Shown: positions 7,914 through 16,272 of the stretch, piece by piece | How the letters are laid out: each line of letters starts with the position of its first letter | Position numbering within the stretch: the first letter of the stretch is position 1 | Source: Nitrosococcus halophilus Nc 4 | Lineage (GTDB): Bacteria > Pseudomonadota > Gammaproteobacteria > Nitrosococcales > Nitrosococcaceae | Assembly: GCF_000024725.1 (NCBI RefSeq) | Contig: NC_013960.1 | Span: 310,001 to 374,000, forward strand | Reading direction: 5' to 3' | Length of the DNA: 64,000 nt | Program-made: the position numbers and the translations under genes | The notes under the pieces: model-generated | What the model was told of the DNA's origin: nothing | The model's database searches: none | Seen by the model: only the letters and a program-made list of their open reading frames with translations

Positions 7914-8201
7914 CTACTCGAAGGCTTCTGGCCATTTCCGGGCACCATGGATCACGGCTAGAATGTCAACATTGCCTTCCCTGATCCGGTACGCTACCAC
8001 ATAAGGCGTCCCTGATACCACCAGTTCCCGCGTACCCTCCACTCTGCCCGGCCTGCCAGAATAAGGATGCTCAGATAGTCTGCCAGTCTGCTCACGGATG
8101 AGGCTGGCAACACGAAAAGCGGCGTGAGGATTATCCTGTGCAATATGGTACTGCAAGTGCTTCAGATCGGTACTGGCTGGCCGGGTCCATTTGACCCTCA
8201 T
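7914..8201 (-). CDS. type II toxin, RelE/ParE superfamily
   Basis: 95 residues with the ParE/RelE layout: an N-terminal helix pair (KWTRPASTDLKHLQYHIAQDNP, in two parts), then RLSEHPYSGRPGRVEGTREL, then the beta strands GTPYVVAYRIREGNVDILAVIHGARKW (split here only in description). Toxins of this fold inhibit gyrase or cleave mRNA on ribosomes; the HGARKWP ending is more typical of the ParE side. The start overlaps the antitoxin stop (ATGA), so the two are translationally coupled, antitoxin first. Confidence 0.9.
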   Translation of the reverse strand: MRVKWTRPASTDLKHLQYHIAQDNPHAAFRVASLIREQTGRLSEHPYSGRPGRVEGTRELVVSGTPYVVAYRIREGNVDILAVIHGARKWPEAFE

Positions 8202-8455
8202 CTCTCCGGGGTTCCTTCTTCCGGACGGTAGCGGTTGAAAATTGCTTCCATCTCTTCGTCAGTAGCAAACGCGCCCTGCTCGGCGGCGTCCAGTCCGGCC
8301 CGGATGTGCTCCACCTGCCAAGCGTGGGTGTCCAGAAACTCCTCGATGGCTTGATTGACAACATAGTTCCGGGAACGGTCAAGCTGCTGCGCAATGGCGT
8401 CAAGCTGTTTCTGCTTCTCAGGGTCTATACGGACAGTAAACACACCTTCCTTCAT
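8198..8455 (-). CDS. antitoxin, ribbon-helix-helix (CopG/ParD-like)
   Basis: 85 residues. The N-terminus MKEGVFTVRIDPEKQKQLDA, then RSRNYVVNQAIEEFLD is a ribbon-helix-helix DNA-binding unit; the acidic C-terminus (AAEQGAFATDEEMEAIF) is the toxin-binding arm. The start at 8455 is preferred over the longer frame to 8548, whose extra residues do not resemble the family. It should bind and repress its own promoter and neutralise the ParE/RelE-like toxin that overlaps its stop. Confidence 0.87.
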   Translation of the reverse strand: MKEGVFTVRIDPEKQKQLDAIAQQLDRSRNYVVNQAIEEFLDTHAWQVEHIRAGLDAAEQGAFATDEEMEAIFNRYRPEEGTPER

Positions 8456-8629
8456 TTTCAATGCTCCTGTGGTTCGTATGTATTCTCTTGTAATCATAGA
8501 TGCCTTGGAACAGGTTGAGATATTTTTGTCTTTGGGTTTTGATACCAACCATGTTTTCTACCATGGCGAATAAAGAGCAACTCATTTCTTCAAGCTTTTT
8601 CAGCAGATCCCATCTTTTCACGATTTTTT

Positions 8630-8950
8630 TTAAAGTACTAGAACTTGTCTTAATCCCTCATTGATGGCCTTCATGTCTTCTTTTGATAAGCGGCCTGCGG
8701 ACTTTAGCAGTCGAGTCTTATCTATGGCGCGAATTTGGTCGCAGACTGCTACAATTTGGCGGTTTAGGCACTGTATGGGGATGGTGAGTGGGGGGTTGGG
8801 CTTGGCGGAGGTGGAAAGGGGTACGACTATGACTGTGCGCCGAGCTTTATTAATGGGGGTGGCGCCTACTAGCACACAAGGACGTTGCTTGCGGATCTCT
8901 GATCCCTGGGTAGGGTCAAGATTAACCCAATAGACCTCACCACGATTCAT
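8630..8950 (-). CDS. MazF/PemK-family endoribonuclease toxin
   Basis: 106 residues. Begins MNRGEVYWVNLDPTQGSE, then RPCVLVG, VIVVPLSTS, CDQIRAIDKTRL, the canonical MazF/PemK sequence including the conserved R and T/S of the cleavage site. It would cut mRNA when freed from its antitoxin. The start overlaps the antitoxin frame by 14 bp. Second TA pair within 1.3 kb. Confidence 0.93.
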   Translation of the reverse strand: MNRGEVYWVNLDPTQGSEIRKQRPCVLVGATPINKARRTVIVVPLSTSAKPNPPLTIPIQCLNRQIVAVCDQIRAIDKTRLLKSAGRLSKEDMKAINEGLRQVLVL

Positions 8951-9176
8951 TTTCTATTCCATCGCCCTGGGTGGCTTCCCAGTCCTTCATTTCTTCTTTT
9001 AGGGTCTCATCTGCTTCGACTTTCAAGGCGCACTCATAAAGGGCTTGTTCCCGCTTTTGAATTTCCTGCTCCAGCAAGCAAGCGATGACCTTGCTTCGCT
9101 GTTTAGAAGGGATGCTAGCTCTCATTCGAGTGACTAAATCATCAGGTAGGGAAAATAAAACTTTTTGCATCGGCAT
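8937..9176 (-). CDS. MazE-like antitoxin with ribbon-helix-helix N-terminus
   Basis: 79 residues. The N-terminal strand and helices (MPMQKVLFSLPDDLVTRMRA, then SKVIACLLEQEIQKREQ) resemble ribbon-helix-helix antitoxins; the acidic tail (EADETLKEEMKDWEATQGDG) probably wraps the toxin. An AT-rich stretch just upstream (9190-9225, TATATCTTATATATTATATA) is the likely promoter/operator, with autorepression expected from the family. Confidence 0.85.
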   Translation of the reverse strand: MPMQKVLFSLPDDLVTRMRASIPSKQRSKVIACLLEQEIQKREQALYECALKVEADETLKEEMKDWEATQGDGIENESW

Positions 9177-9232
9177 GTTTCCTCTCTTGCTTAATATATC
9201 TTATATATTATATACAAATACAATAAGTTTGA

Positions 9233-10387
9233 TTATTTTGATGGGCGGTCGATGGTGGGATAGGCCAGACAAAAGGCGGTGATTCCGATCAGGGCGGCGG
9301 CCAGATAGGCGCCTTTAGGCTCCAGGGTCCAGAGATGGCCGCTGTAGAAGCTGCCAAAGGCCCCTCCCGCGCCAAAGCCGAGGCTGCTGTAAAGGGCTTG
9401 ACCTCGGCCTTGGTGAGGACCGGTAAAGTGGCGATGGACCCAATCGATGGCGGCGGCGTGAAAAGCGCCGAAAGTGGCCGCATGCAGAAGCTGCGCAAAG
9501 ACCATCAAGGGTAACAGGGAAGGGTAGAGTCCCAGCAGTAACCAGCGGAGGCTGGCCAGCAGCAAGCTTCCTAGCAGCATCCAGCGGGCTCCCAGGGCGG
9601 GCAGCAAGCGGTGCATGCCAAGAAACAATCCCACCTCGGCAATGACTCCGATGGCCCATAAGCTGCCGATGAGGCCGCGGCTGTAACCGTATCCCTCCAT
9701 ATAAATGGTGTAAAAAGTGTAATAGGGGCCATGGCTGGCTTGCATCAGGAAAGCCGCCACGAAAAAGGTCAACACTTCTGGTTTTTGCAAGACGCGCCAC
9801 AGTGGCCCGTGGTGGGGGGGGTGGTGAGGGGTATTGCTTTCTGGCACCGTGAGGCTCATCACCCAAATGCCGGCCATCAGGGTCAGGATGACGGCGGGCA
9901 AAAGATCCATGCCGGCGTGGTCCAAGAGGGAGCCGAGGAGGGCCGCAGTGAGAATGAAACCGATGGAACCCCAAAGGCGGACTCGGCTGTAATGATGGGT
10001 TTTCTTTCCTAGGTGGGTTAAGGTAGTCACTTCAACCTGGGCTAAGGTCCCGTTCCAAAAGAAGCTAAAGGTCACCATCACCCCTGCTAGGGCCCAATAG
10101 CTGTGATTTAAGTACACGGCGCTAAAGGCCAGGACGGCCAGTAAGGAAGCGATACGGACGATGATCATGCGCTTGCCGCTATGGTCGGCGATATAGGCCC
10201 AAACGTTAGGGGCCAAAATTCGAGTGGCCATCAGCAAGGCCATCAATTCCCCGATTTTCTGGGGGGTAAATCCCAGGGACTGAAGGTAGAGACTCCAGTA
10301 GGGGAGCAGTGCGCCTAAAGTCGCAAAGTAGAACAGGTAAAAGCCGGAGAGACGCCAGTAGGGTGGAGCCGGGGTTTCTGTTGACAT
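9233..10387 (-). CDS. MFS transporter (PPP/HcaT-like, MFS_1-like)
   Basis: 384 residues with about 12 hydrophobic segments. The N-terminus (YWRLSGFYLFYFATLGALLP, then GELMALLMATRILAPNVWAY) and a cytoplasmic ADHSGKRM loop match the group annotated as phenylpropionate-type or nucleoside-type MFS carriers. A second motif region is SRVRLWGSIGFI. The substrate cannot be read from sequence. It stands alone on the minus strand between the TA patch and mdh; its 3' end resembles the scrap at 7800-7826. Confidence 0.88.
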   Translation of the reverse strand: MSTETPAPPYWRLSGFYLFYFATLGALLPYWSLYLQSLGFTPQKIGELMALLMATRILAPNVWAYIADHSGKRMIIVRIASLLAVLAFSAVYLNHSYWALAGVMVTFSFFWNGTLAQVEVTTLTHLGKKTHHYSRVRLWGSIGFILTAALLGSLLDHAGMDLLPAVILTLMAGIWVMSLTVPESNTPHHPPHHGPLWRVLQKPEVLTFFVAAFLMQASHGPYYTFYTIYMEGYGYSRGLIGSLWAIGVIAEVGLFLGMHRLLPALGARWMLLGSLLLASLRWLLLGLYPSLLPLMVFAQLLHAATFGAFHAAAIDWVHRHFTGPHQGRGQALYSSLGFGAGGAFGSFYSGHLWTLEPKGAYLAAALIGITAFCLAYPTIDRPSK

Positions 10388-10705
10388 CTTTTACCTAGAG
10401 GTCCCGTGATCGGTGGGTGGGATGGATTGAAGCTTGAATAAGTCTCTTCGTGCGCCTAGCGCACGCGACTTGTCGGCTCGTCAGGGCGGTTGAGCAGCGT
10501 GCAACCGACCGCATTCTTCTCACAGTTTTTGCCGAGATACTTGTCATAGAATTGAAGGGTTGGCAGATCGGCACCTTTATTATTAAAGAGGGGATATTGT
10601 ATCAATACAAATCCCTTGGGGTAGGTCAAGATTTGACCGGACGGGGCATTCTTCAGCAACTACACTGTTATCTAATTTGCAACAGCCAAAATGGAGGATT
10701 GGATC
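10388..10705. other. mdh upstream region containing hairpin repeat copy c
   Basis: Divergent spacer between the MFS gene and mdh. The repeat core is at 10442-10466, followed by GGCGGTTGAGCAGCG as in copy a and by TTTTTGCCGAGATACTTG, which resembles the sequence after copy d. The mdh promoter must lie in the last 150 bp; no clear -35/-10 pair stands out. Confidence 0.55.
10442..10466 (+). repeat. dispersed hairpin repeat, copy c
   Basis: GTCTCTTCGTGCGCCTAGCG and on; the stem GTGCGC/GCGCAC is kept while the loop has changed from ACA to CTA, so the pairing is retained despite base changes. Upstream of mdh. Confidence 0.72.
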
Positions 10706-11641
10706 ATGGCGATAAGAAAAATCACCATTGTGGGCGCAGGCCGGGTAGGTGAGGCAACGGCTCAGTTTCTGGCCAAAAACGAGCTTTGCCGGGAACTGGT
10801 GCTCCTGGATGTCCAGGAAGGGGTTGCCCAGGGGGGGGCGCTGGATATTCAGCAGTCGGCGCCCTTGTTTAATTTTGATACCCGGGTAACGGGTTCCACT
10901 GACTATGAGCTCATCGCGGACTCGGATTTGGTCGTCATTACCGCGGGTAAGCCCAGAAAACCTGGAATGTCCCGTTCCGATGTCCTGGATTCTAATCTCC
11001 CTATCATTACCGACATCATGAATCAGGTGATGCGTTTTGCCCCCCAATCCTTGGTGATGATGGTGACCAATCCGGTGGATGTGTTGACCTATCATGCCTG
11101 GCGTCACTGTGGTTGGAATCGGACCCGGGTTTTCGGGCAAGCGGGGGTGTTGGACTCAGCCCGAATGGCAAGCTTTATCTCCGCAGAGACTAATTTGTCG
11201 GTCAAGGATATCTCGGCGATGGTGCTTGGGGGACATGGGGATACCATGTTGCCGCTTATTCGCTACACGACTATCAATGGGATACCCCTGACCCATTTTC
11301 TCGACCAGCAAACCATTGAAAAAATCATCGAGCGCACTCGGCATGGGGGATTTGAAATTCTCCGCCTTCGGCAAACCAGCAGTGCCTATGACGCGCCTGC
11401 GGCCTCCATTGCGGCGATGGTGGATGCGATTCGCCATAACCGTAAGCGTATCCTGCCCTGTGTGGCGATCCTGCAAGGAGAGTACGGTGAAGATGAAGTG
11501 GCGATGGGGGTTCCCAGCGTCTTGGGGGAGGATGGCCTAGAGCGTATTGTGGAATTGTCCCTGACTGAAGAGGAACAGGCCCAATTTAAGCGGTCGGTAG
11601 AGGCCATTCGGGCCGATCTTGCCCATATTACTAAAGCTTGA
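10706..11641 (+). CDS. mdh: malate dehydrogenase (NAD, LDH-like type)
   Basis: Interconverts malate and oxaloacetate in the TCA cycle; 311 residues, cytoplasmic. Rossmann motif GAGRVGEATAQ at about 10-20; substrate loop RKPGMSR at 84-90, where the first arginine favours malate over lactate; NPVD at 123-126; D151/R154 in GVLDSARM; catalytic His178 in GGHGDTMLP. The start at ATG 10706 is chosen because GGAGG lies 9 bp upstream; the frame is open to 10691. It is flanked on both sides by copies of the hairpin repeat, the downstream copy starting right at the stop codon. Confidence 0.95.
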   Translation: MAIRKITIVGAGRVGEATAQFLAKNELCRELVLLDVQEGVAQGGALDIQQSAPLFNFDTRVTGSTDYELIADSDLVVITAGKPRKPGMSRSDVLDSNLPIITDIMNQVMRFAPQSLVMMVTNPVDVLTYHAWRHCGWNRTRVFGQAGVLDSARMASFISAETNLSVKDISAMVLGGHGDTMLPLIRYTTINGIPLTHFLDQQTIEKIIERTRHGGFEILRLRQTSSAYDAPAASIAAMVDAIRHNRKRILPCVAILQGEYGEDEVAMGVPSVLGEDGLERIVELSLTEEEQAQFKRSVEAIRADLAHITKA

Positions 11642-11642
11642 A

Positions 11643-11666
11643 CCTCTTCGTGGGCACAGTGCACCC
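11643..11666 (+). repeat. dispersed hairpin repeat, copy d
   Basis: CCTCTTCGTGGGCACAGTGC and on, an imperfect copy beginning 2 bp after the mdh stop codon. It is followed at about 11705 by TTTTTGCCGAGATGCTT, parallel to the sequence after copy c. The 11642-11867 spacer otherwise holds no gene. Confidence 0.65.
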
Positions 11667-11867
11667 CACTGATCGGTGGGGAGGGGGGCTTGAGCCACTC
11701 AAAATTTTTGCCGAGATGCTTAGGGTTGATTTCAATGGAAGAGCTATAGAGGAAGTGGAAGCAGGGAAGCAGTGGGACTGTCAAATAAATTTCATTAAAT
11801 TGTTACGGCGCTGTCATGGGCGTGAGGCATGCTGCAATCCATTGGCTTCTGTTGAGAAGGTGAAACC

Positions 11868-12659
11868 ATGGAACTTGCCCATAGCCCAAGGGAGGTCTTC
11901 ACTCGCACTCGGACTTCCCGCCTAAGTTTATCTTTGGCAAAAAATCGTTGTGAAGTTCGAGAAGCACAGCGGTTACGCTATCGGATCTTTGCGAAAGAGA
12001 TGGGGGCGCGCCTTGATAGCCCAGAATTTGGTTTGGATCGAGACTACTTCGATGATTTTTGCCAGCATTTGCTTGTCCGTGATACCGGCACTGGCGAAGT
12101 GGTGGGTTGTTATCGGATTTTGACCGACTGGCAGGCCGTCAACGCCGGCGGGTTTTATTCTGAAACGGAGTTCGAACTAGAGCAGATATTGGCTCTGCCA
12201 GGGCGCTTTATGGAGGTGGGCCGGACCTGCATCCATCCCGATTACCGGAATGGAGCTACGATTATGTTGTTATGGTCGGGACTAGCCCGTTTTATGACCA
12301 TGAATGGTGTTGATCACCTCATAGGTTGTGCCAGTATTCCTATGTCCGCGGGGGGCGCCGAGGCGTTGTCCGTCTTTGACCAGTTGCGGGAAAAGTATCT
12401 CAGCCCCCCCCACCTGCGGGTCGTGCCTCGGTTGCCCTTGCCTCGCACGGATACCGCCTCCCGGCCAGGAGCCGTGGTGCCTACCTTGCTTAAGGGCTAT
12501 TTGCGGCTAGGGGCGGAAATTTGTGGAGAACCTTGCCTGGATCGGGCATTTAATGTGGCTGATGTTTTTGTGCTGTTGCGCAGCGCCAATATCAATCGCC
12601 GTTACTTACGGCATTTCACGAACCCCTCTCCTGGCAGGGACAGAGTCGGGATACTTTAG
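11868..12659 (+). CDS. olsB: ornithine-acyl-ACP N-acyltransferase-like protein (OlsB family), altered C-terminus
   Basis: GNAT-fold acyltransferase of the OlsB/hemolysin-type group, which transfers a 3-hydroxyacyl chain to ornithine in the first step of ornithine-lipid synthesis. Visible blocks: EAQRLRYRIFAKEMGARL, DDFCQHLLVRDT, EVVGCYRILT, FMEVGRTCIHPDYRNG, LIGCASIPMSAGG. The family body ends near RRYLRHF; the last 16 or so residues (TNPSPGRDRVGIL) are read out of frame through the remnant of another gene (next entry) and are not expected in the family. The enzyme may still be active. Confidence 0.85.
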   Translation: MELAHSPREVFTRTRTSRLSLSLAKNRCEVREAQRLRYRIFAKEMGARLDSPEFGLDRDYFDDFCQHLLVRDTGTGEVVGCYRILTDWQAVNAGGFYSETEFELEQILALPGRFMEVGRTCIHPDYRNGATIMLLWSGLARFMTMNGVDHLIGCASIPMSAGGAEALSVFDQLREKYLSPPHLRVVPRLPLPRTDTASRPGAVVPTLLKGYLRLGAEICGEPCLDRAFNVADVFVLLRSANINRRYLRHFTNPSPGRDRVGIL

Positions 12660-12739
12660 CCCGGGAAACCCGGCATCAAATTGCAGCCACTTTAGGTCTG
12701 GAAGAGGCCAAGGAGCTCAAGATTCGCTGGGTCGGATAA
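12602..12739 (+). pseudogene. 3' remnant of a deleted downstream gene (possibly an olsA/plsC-type acyltransferase)
   Basis: Overlapping the olsB end in another frame is LTAFHEPLSWQGQSRD, continuing TLARETRHQIAATLGLEEAK and ELKIRWVG to a TAA at 12737. This is protein-like and has the character of a gene's C-terminus, with no start of its own. The simplest reading is a deletion that removed most of the gene after olsB and fused its tail onto olsB. An OlsA/PlsC identity is suggested only by the FHEPL motif and by the usual olsB-olsA pairing. Confidence 0.5.
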
Positions 12740-12899
12740 GACTATCTAGAGGAAAGCCGGTAAACATCAGTTCTGTTTTAGGGGAATTCAAGTCCGAGCT
12801 ATTGTTGCCGATAGCTGTGATGACAAAGCGTTTTCATCACTGTCACTCTACCTAAATTTTATAGCGGTTCCCATTTAACAGGCTATAAATTAAGTTTTT

Positions 12900-12929
12900 C
12901 CCGCTCCTTCGGGAGCGGGCTTTTCTTTC
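12900..12929 (+). terminator. intrinsic terminator with UUCG loop
   Basis: Perfect 8-bp stem CCCGCTCC / GGAGCGGG closed by a TTCG tetraloop and followed by CTTTTCTTTC. The U-rich tract is on the plus strand, so it ends the olsB transcript and separates it from convergent mgtE. Confidence 0.85.
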
Positions 12930-12955
12930 AAAGCCTCTCCATCCGGCGAGAGGAA

Positions 12956-14314
12956 TCAAATCAAGTAAAGGGTCGCAAACCCTAGGAAGGCCATAAAGCC
13001 CACGACATCGGTGATGGTGGTGAGGAGAACACCGCCGGCTAGAGCTGGATCAGCGCCTATCCGTCGTAGGAAGAGGGGAACGACGACCCCCGAAAGGGCG
13101 GCGAAAATCAAATTGATGATGATAGCGGCCCCAATCAGAATACCCAGTTCAGCCCCTTTAAACCAGGTCGCAGCGACTATTCCGATCACCAGTGCCCAGA
13201 GGAGACCGTTAAGGACGCCTAAGGTTAGCTCCTTGCTCAATAGCCAGCGGGTGTTGCTTTGGCTGAGCTGGCCTAGGGCCATGGCCCGGATTACCAAGGT
13301 GAGTGTTTGACTGCCGGCAATTCCCCCCATGCTGGCGACGATGGGCATTAAGACCGCCAGGGCGACTTGCTTTTGGATGGTCGCCTCAAATAGCCCAATG
13401 ACCCAGGCGGCGAGGAAGGCGGTAATAAGATTGATCCCCAACCACAGGGAACGGCGCCGTAAGCTGAGAAGAACAGGGGCAAAAGTATCCTCATCCTCGG
13501 TTAGGCCCGCCATACTCATTAAAGAGTGATCCGCTTCGTCCCGAATCACGTCGACCACATCATCGATAGTGATTCGGCCAAGCAGTTTTCCCTCCTCATC
13601 CACCACAGGAGCGGAGATCAAGTCCCGTTTTTCAAAGCGCTGGGCGACCTGGGCGGTAGGTAAGGAGACCGGAATGTTTTCCACCCCGTGGGACATGACT
13701 TCGGCGACGGTCAGTTCCCGTTTTCGGGTGAGTAAGGTGGTCAGCAACAATACCCCTTGGTAATTATCGTCTCGGTCCACCACGAACAAGCTGTCCGTGG
13801 CCTCTGGCAGTGCTCCTAAAAGGCGCAGGTAGCGGTGAACCACGTCCAGGGTGATGTCACCCCGGATGGTGATGGTATCGGTATTCATAAGCCCCCCCGC
13901 TGTGTCCTCCGGATAGGAGAGCACCGTTTCCAGGCGGCGCCTATTCTGAGCATCCATGGTCTGTAGGACTTGCTCGACCACCGTCTCCGGCAGATCCCGG
14001 AGGATGTCGGCTAAATCATCGGGGTCCAGGTCTTCCATGAGGGAGGCCAAATCTTCTACCGCAATGTCGCTCATGAGATCGGAGCGCACTTCATCGCCCA
14101 CATAGCTCAATACTTCGCCTCGATGGCCGGCGCCCACCAGCTGCCAGGCTAGATGTCGGGTTGGGGGAGGTAATGACTCCAGTAAATGGGCAACTTCAGC
14201 GGGATGTAGGCTGCTGAGTAGTCGCCGTAGGCGCACCATCCGGCCGCTTTCAAGTGCTGCTACCAGGGCGTTTAGGCGTTCATTATTCCTTTCCGGGGAG
14301 AGGGGTTGCAGCAT
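12956..14314 (-). CDS. mgtE: magnesium transporter MgtE
   Basis: Mg2+ channel of the inner membrane, 452 residues, the standard length. Order of domains: N-terminal superhelical MgtE_N (LHPAEVAHLLESLPPPTRH, MEDLDPDDLADILRDLPE), a CBS pair (about 135-260; GGLMNTDTITIRGD, ISAPVVDEEGKLLGRITIDD), a plug helix, then five membrane helices with GGIAGSQTLTLVIRAMALG. Gating by cytosolic Mg2+ through the N and CBS domains is known for the family. It is 145 bp downstream of the EI gene and may be the last gene of that run. Confidence 0.95.
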   Translation of the reverse strand: MLQPLSPERNNERLNALVAALESGRMVRLRRLLSSLHPAEVAHLLESLPPPTRHLAWQLVGAGHRGEVLSYVGDEVRSDLMSDIAVEDLASLMEDLDPDDLADILRDLPETVVEQVLQTMDAQNRRRLETVLSYPEDTAGGLMNTDTITIRGDITLDVVHRYLRLLGALPEATDSLFVVDRDDNYQGVLLLTTLLTRKRELTVAEVMSHGVENIPVSLPTAQVAQRFEKRDLISAPVVDEEGKLLGRITIDDVVDVIRDEADHSLMSMAGLTEDEDTFAPVLLSLRRRSLWLGINLITAFLAAWVIGLFEATIQKQVALAVLMPIVASMGGIAGSQTLTLVIRAMALGQLSQSNTRWLLSKELTLGVLNGLLWALVIGIVAATWFKGAELGILIGAAIIINLIFAALSGVVVPLFLRRIGADPALAGGVLLTTITDVVGFMAFLGFATLYLI

Positions 14315-14459
14315 GATGACTCCTCGCGTTGGACTGGCGGATAGGTTTGGAATAACTCCATTCTACAGGGGGGAGGGGGAACTGGATACTGCTGTGGCTT
14401 AAGGGGTGGGTTGAAAAAGCAGGTTAAGAAGCTTGAGGAGGGTTCGCCCCTGGAAGGGA

Positions 14460-16208
14460 TTAGTTGGGCAGATCTTCGTTGATTTGGTCTAATAGGGCTT
14501 GCATCTCTGAGAGATCGTAGCATTCTAAGAACTGTTGGGAGACTTCCGTAAGCTTTTGTTGGTTACTTTCGGTGATCACCCGTTTGACTTCCAGCAAGGA
14601 GGCCGGATGCATACTAAAATCTCTCAGCCCCAGTGCCAACAGTAGCCGCGTATAGCGGGGATCCCCTGCCATTTCGCCGCACATGGAGATGGCTGTGCCC
14701 GTTTTTTCTCCGGCCACGATAGTGTGATGAATGAGCTGCAATACTGCTGGGTGTAAGGGATCGTAGAGGTAATTGACCTCGTCATCGATGCGGTCGATGG
14801 CCAGTGTATACTGGATAAGATCATTGGTGCCAATGGAAAGGAAGTCTAGGTGGCGCGCAAAAATATCGGCGCAGATGGCGGTGGCGGGAACCTCAATCAT
14901 GGCCCCTACGGGCAATGCCGGGTCATATTTCAGTCCTTGGCGCTTAAGTTCCCGTTTGCAATCCTCTAACAACATCATCACTTGGGTCAGCTCTTGTAAG
15001 GTGCAGATCATCGGTAGCAGCAACCGTACGGGGGCCTGAGCCGAGGTTCGGAGAATGGCCCGCAGTTGGGGGCGGAATAGCCCAGGTTCCCGCAGACACA
15101 GGCGAATGGCGCGCAGGCCTAGGGCAGGATTAGTCGCCACCGGGGTATTGAGGCGGCCTCCATCCACGGTTTTGTCAGCCCCCAAATCCACGGTGCGAAT
15201 GGTCACTGGCGCTCCCCCAAGGGCTTCTACTACCCGGGTGTAGGCACTTAACTGCTCTTCCTCATCGGGTGGGGTGGTGCGGTTCATATACAAAAACTCA
15301 GTGCGGTAGAGGCCGATTCCCTCGGCACCGGAATCGGCCACGAGGGGCAAATCTTCTGGCAATTCAATATTAGCCTCGAGGGTGATGGGTTGCCCCTCGA
15401 GGGTGATAGCAGGTTGGCTCCTGAGTGCCGTCAGCGCGGCAAGGCGGCGCTGCTGAGCGAGCCGCTTTTCCCGAAATTTTTCGATAAGAAAAGCATCGAC
15501 CCCGGCGAGCAAGATTCCTTGTTCGCCATCGATGATTAGCAATTCGTCATCTTGGACATAGCGGCGAGCCCCACGGAGGCCGACGATAGCTGGAATCCCC
15601 AAGCTGCGGGCGAGGATACTGGTGTGGGAGTTAGCCCCACCATGCTCGGTGACAAAACCGCTAATTTGCTGCTGCTGCATTAAGACAATGTCGGCAGGGG
15701 TCAAGTCGTCGGCCAGCAAAATATAACCCTTAAGCCGCCCCCCGGAGACTTCATGGCGGGGGCTCTCTTGGTTAGTCAGGATCCGAAGAATGCGATTGAC
15801 GACGTGGTCCACATCATTTTTGCGGGTGCGAAGATAAGGATCGTCCATCTCATCGAAAACGCTTGCCAGGGCGTCACGCTGTAGTTTGAGTGCCCATTCG
15901 GCATTACAGTGCCGATTCTGGATGAGATCTATGGGCACAATAGCCAACGCCTTGTCTTCGAGCATTAACAGGTGAGTGTTGATAAAAGAAGCGATATCGG
16001 TGGGGATATTGTCCGGAATTTGCTCCTGAATAGACTGGAGTTGCGCCTTGGCAGTGCTGAGCGCTGCTTGGTACCGTTGAACCTCGTTTTCGATAAGGTT
16101 CAGGGGCAGGAAATATTCGTTGACCTCGGGCTGATCGCGGGAAAGTATATGAACTTTACCGATAGCGATGCCTCGCGAGACGCCGATCCCGTGCAGTTCA
16201 AGGGTCAT
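14460..16208 (-). CDS. ptsI: phosphoenolpyruvate-protein phosphotransferase (PTS Enzyme I)
   Basis: Transfers phosphate from PEP to HPr; 582 residues, with no N-terminal GAF domain, so the ptsI rather than ptsP type. The phosphorylated histidine is H195 in GGANSHTSILARSLGIPA. The C-terminal PEP-binding TIM barrel shows GLYRTEFLYMNR, IRTVDLGADK, LGLRAIRLCLREP and IGTNDLIQYTLAIDR. It lies 64 bp from the HPr gene. No sugar permease (EIIBC) is nearby, so the relay is probably regulatory. Confidence 0.95.
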   Translation of the reverse strand: MTLELHGIGVSRGIAIGKVHILSRDQPEVNEYFLPLNLIENEVQRYQAALSTAKAQLQSIQEQIPDNIPTDIASFINTHLLMLEDKALAIVPIDLIQNRHCNAEWALKLQRDALASVFDEMDDPYLRTRKNDVDHVVNRILRILTNQESPRHEVSGGRLKGYILLADDLTPADIVLMQQQQISGFVTEHGGANSHTSILARSLGIPAIVGLRGARRYVQDDELLIIDGEQGILLAGVDAFLIEKFREKRLAQQRRLAALTALRSQPAITLEGQPITLEANIELPEDLPLVADSGAEGIGLYRTEFLYMNRTTPPDEEEQLSAYTRVVEALGGAPVTIRTVDLGADKTVDGGRLNTPVATNPALGLRAIRLCLREPGLFRPQLRAILRTSAQAPVRLLLPMICTLQELTQVMMLLEDCKRELKRQGLKYDPALPVGAMIEVPATAICADIFARHLDFLSIGTNDLIQYTLAIDRIDDEVNYLYDPLHPAVLQLIHHTIVAGEKTGTAISMCGEMAGDPRYTRLLLALGLRDFSMHPASLLEVKRVITESNQQKLTEVSQQFLECYDLSEMQALLDQINEDLPN

Positions 16209-16272
16209 GCCAAGGCCCTAAGGAAATTTTTCTTGGCTAGGTCCCCATCTACTAGGGTGATTTGCCTTACTC

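Noticed and set aside
7706-7948. 80-codon minus-strand ORF across hairpin repeat copy b
   Set aside because: It runs through the dispersed repeat and overlaps the toxin gene; no support beyond openness.
8418-8621. 67-codon minus-strand ORF upstream of the RHH antitoxin
   Set aside because: Overlaps the antitoxin start in another frame and has no recognisable features.
10448-11140. ORFs on both strands across the mdh leader
   Set aside because: They read through hairpin repeat copy c or mirror mdh; no conserved protein features.
12523-12855. 110-codon ORF overlapping the olsB end
   Set aside because: Composition is not protein-like; the real remnant lies in a different frame (12602-12739).
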